A DNA stretch of 7,445 nt from Bacillota bacterium (GTDB lineage: Bacteria; Bacillota; Clostridia; Peptostreptococcales; Anaerovoracaceae): contig JAEEUO010000052.1 in NCBI GenBank assembly GCA_016286935.1, forward strand, positions 1 through 7,445. Reading direction: 5' to 3'. How positions within the stretch are numbered: the stretch's first letter is position 1; every line of letters starts with the position of its first letter. A program made the translations under genes and the position numbers. Under the pieces are notes generated by a model, which saw nothing but the letters and a program-made list of their open reading frames with translations, made no database searches and was not told the origin of the DNA. Positions 6,662-7,445 of the stretch are shown here, in pieces.

Positions 6662-6665
6662 GGAG
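6660..6665 (+). promoter_or_regulatory. Ribosome binding site overlapping the csaB stop
   Basis: AAGGAG starts inside the csaB TAA (6659-6661) and sits 7 bases before the ATG at 6673. It selects that ATG over the in-frame ATG at 6682, and suggests that ribosomes finishing csaB start the next gene. Confidence 0.7.
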
Positions 6666-6672
6666 AACAGAC

Positions 6673-7209
6673 ATGAAAAACATGAAATGGGTATGGATCG
6701 CGCTTCTGATCATCATCGTCGCGATCGGCGCGATCTCGGCCGCCTCGGCGGCAGTCGGAACGCCCGGCTCCGAGGCCGATCCCGTCGTCACGAAGAGCTA
6801 CGTCGACAAGACTGTGAAGGCGGCGGCTGAGGCCGCCGCGAAAACGGCTGCCGAAGCGGCGGCGGAGACCGCCGCGAAGAGCGCCGTCCAGGCGGAGATC
6901 GATGCGCTGACCGAAAAGATCGCCGCCGGCATCCCGACCGGAGGCGGGACCTTCGAGGTCGTGAACGTCCCGGCCGGCCAGAGCGTGATCGGCAAGGCCG
7001 GTACGGAGATCATCGTCCGCGCAGGCTCCGCGAAGGCGATCGACAACGGCGAGGACGGCGTCTCCGACGTGACGGCGGGCCTCGATCTGCGCGGCGGCGT
7101 GACGGTCGAGACGAACCATCTTCTGCTCTGCCCGCGCGACGACGGCCGCGGCGTGTACGCGGCTTCCGAGCTCTGGGTCATGGTCCGCGGCGGGTATACG
7201 CTCCAGTAA
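6673..7209 (+). CDS. Small exported or anchored alanine-rich coiled-coil protein
   Basis: A 178-residue protein of unknown function. Residues 7-27 form a hydrophobic helix after MKNMKW, ending in ISAASAA; this can be a signal peptide (AxA-like cleavage near 24-27) or a retained anchor. There is no lipobox cysteine. Next comes GTPGSEADPVVTKSYVDK (29-46), an alanine-dominated helix (about 47-85, with AEAAA/AETAA repeats spaced by Lys, Thr and Glu), a Gly/Pro hinge at GIPTGGG (86-92), and a compact beta-rich C-terminal domain (93-178) with alternating hydrophobic residues, the element PRDDGRG (154-160) and the ending WVMVRGGYTLQ (168-178). The N-terminal motif and C-terminal domain feel like a conserved family of small envelope proteins in Clostridia, but I cannot name it with confidence. 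Its position directly behind csaB suggests a job at the cell surface. No terminator follows, so the operon may run on. Confidence 0.85.
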   Translation: MKNMKWVWIALLIIIVAIGAISAASAAVGTPGSEADPVVTKSYVDKTVKAAAEAAAKTAAEAAAETAAKSAVQAEIDALTEKIAAGIPTGGGTFEVVNVPAGQSVIGKAGTEIIVRAGSAKAIDNGEDGVSDVTAGLDLRGGVTVETNHLLLCPRDDGRGVYAASELWVMVRGGYTLQ

Positions 7210-7259
7210 TCCGCTTTCATATTATTCACCTGATTTAGTCGCCTGCGAGGTTTCCGGGA

Positions 7260-7445
7260 ATGAAGAGAAAAATGACGGTACGCATCCTCATCATCATCGT
7301 CGCGATCCTGCTCGTCATCTTCATGGCGGTGATGCCGTTCCTGTCGTACATCATCTACGCGGAACCGGTCTGGTCGCCCGCGCTTGAAACGGCCGTCGCG
7401 ATCGGCGATTCGCTGACGCTGTCCCGGAACATCTGGCGGGACGCG
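7260..7445 (+). CDS. Membrane-anchored protein with GDSL-like motif (5' part only)
   Basis: The first 62 codons of a gene that leaves the window. ATG at 7260 has GAGG (7247-7250) 9 bases upstream. MKRKMTVR is followed by a long hydrophobic segment (about 9-33), which looks like an uncleaved signal anchor, and then an extracytoplasmic part. Residues 45-53, AVAIGDSLT, resemble block I of SGNH/GDSL hydrolases (hydrophobic strand, then GDSL with the nucleophilic serine), which include polysaccharide O-acetyl esterases. The later SGNH blocks would lie outside the window, and the residues after the motif (LSRNIWRDA) lack the usual glycine, so the match may be chance. It probably belongs to the csaB operon: the gap of 50 bases after the previous gene holds no hairpin terminator and no convincing promoter. 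Confidence 0.75.
   Translation, partial: MKRKMTVRILIIIVAILLVIFMAVMPFLSYIIYAEPVWSPALETAVAIGDSLTLSRNIWRDA

Noticed and set aside
6508..7119. A minus-strand frame opposite the end of csaB and the small envelope gene
   Set aside because: Arg/Asp/Gly-rich shadow without motifs; it overlaps two genes with ribosome binding sites in the right places.
7210..7259. A promoter or terminator in the gap before the last gene
   Set aside because: TATTAT at 7220-7225 resembles a -10, but the hexamer 17 bases upstream is poor and there is no TGn extension. No hairpin with a T-run is present.

Overview
The window looks like a chromosomal fragment of a GC-rich bacterium of the Bacillota, most likely a Clostridia-type organism. 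The evidence is the pairing of a DUF5693-type membrane protein with a CsaB pyruvyl transferase, good AGGAGG-type ribosome binding sites, and sigma-A-type promoters standing out as AT-rich islands in GC-rich DNA. All genes share strongly C/G-ending codons, so no segment looks recently acquired. I see no rRNA, tRNA, CRISPR array, insertion sequence or phage gene. The taxonomic call is inference; nothing here fixes a genus.

Layout from left to right. (1) Positions 1-1325, minus strand: an MgtE magnesium transporter, cut by the window edge just before its last membrane helix. (2) Positions 1326-1493: a divergent intergenic region with a promoter in each direction. (3) Positions 1494-2207, plus: a cysteine-rich multi-zinc-ribbon protein with a long charged helix. 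(4) A hairpin flanked by A and T runs at 2223-2248, which can terminate both convergent transcripts. (5) Positions 2261-3181, minus: a DHH/DHHA1 phosphoesterase of the exopolyphosphatase-like group. (6) Positions 3182-3356: a second divergent promoter region holding an inverted repeat that touches both promoters and a palindrome at the predicted start of the rightward transcript. (7) From 3357 to the window end, plus: an apparent operon of DUF5693 membrane protein, csaB, a small secreted or anchored alanine-rich coiled-coil protein, and the beginning of a membrane-anchored protein with a GDSL-like motif.

The rightward operon is the most interesting part. CsaB homologues put pyruvate ketals on the secondary cell-wall polysaccharide that binds SLH-domain proteins of S-layers and other surface proteins. 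Its start codon overlaps the stop of the DUF5693 gene, and the next gene's ribosome binding site overlaps the csaB stop, so at least the first three genes are probably co-expressed. I infer a cell-envelope module: a multi-helix membrane protein with a large, possibly barrel-like extracytoplasmic domain, a cytoplasmic pyruvyl transferase, and two exported or anchored proteins of unknown job. The mgtE, zinc-ribbon and DHH genes are separate single-gene units with no evident functional link to it.
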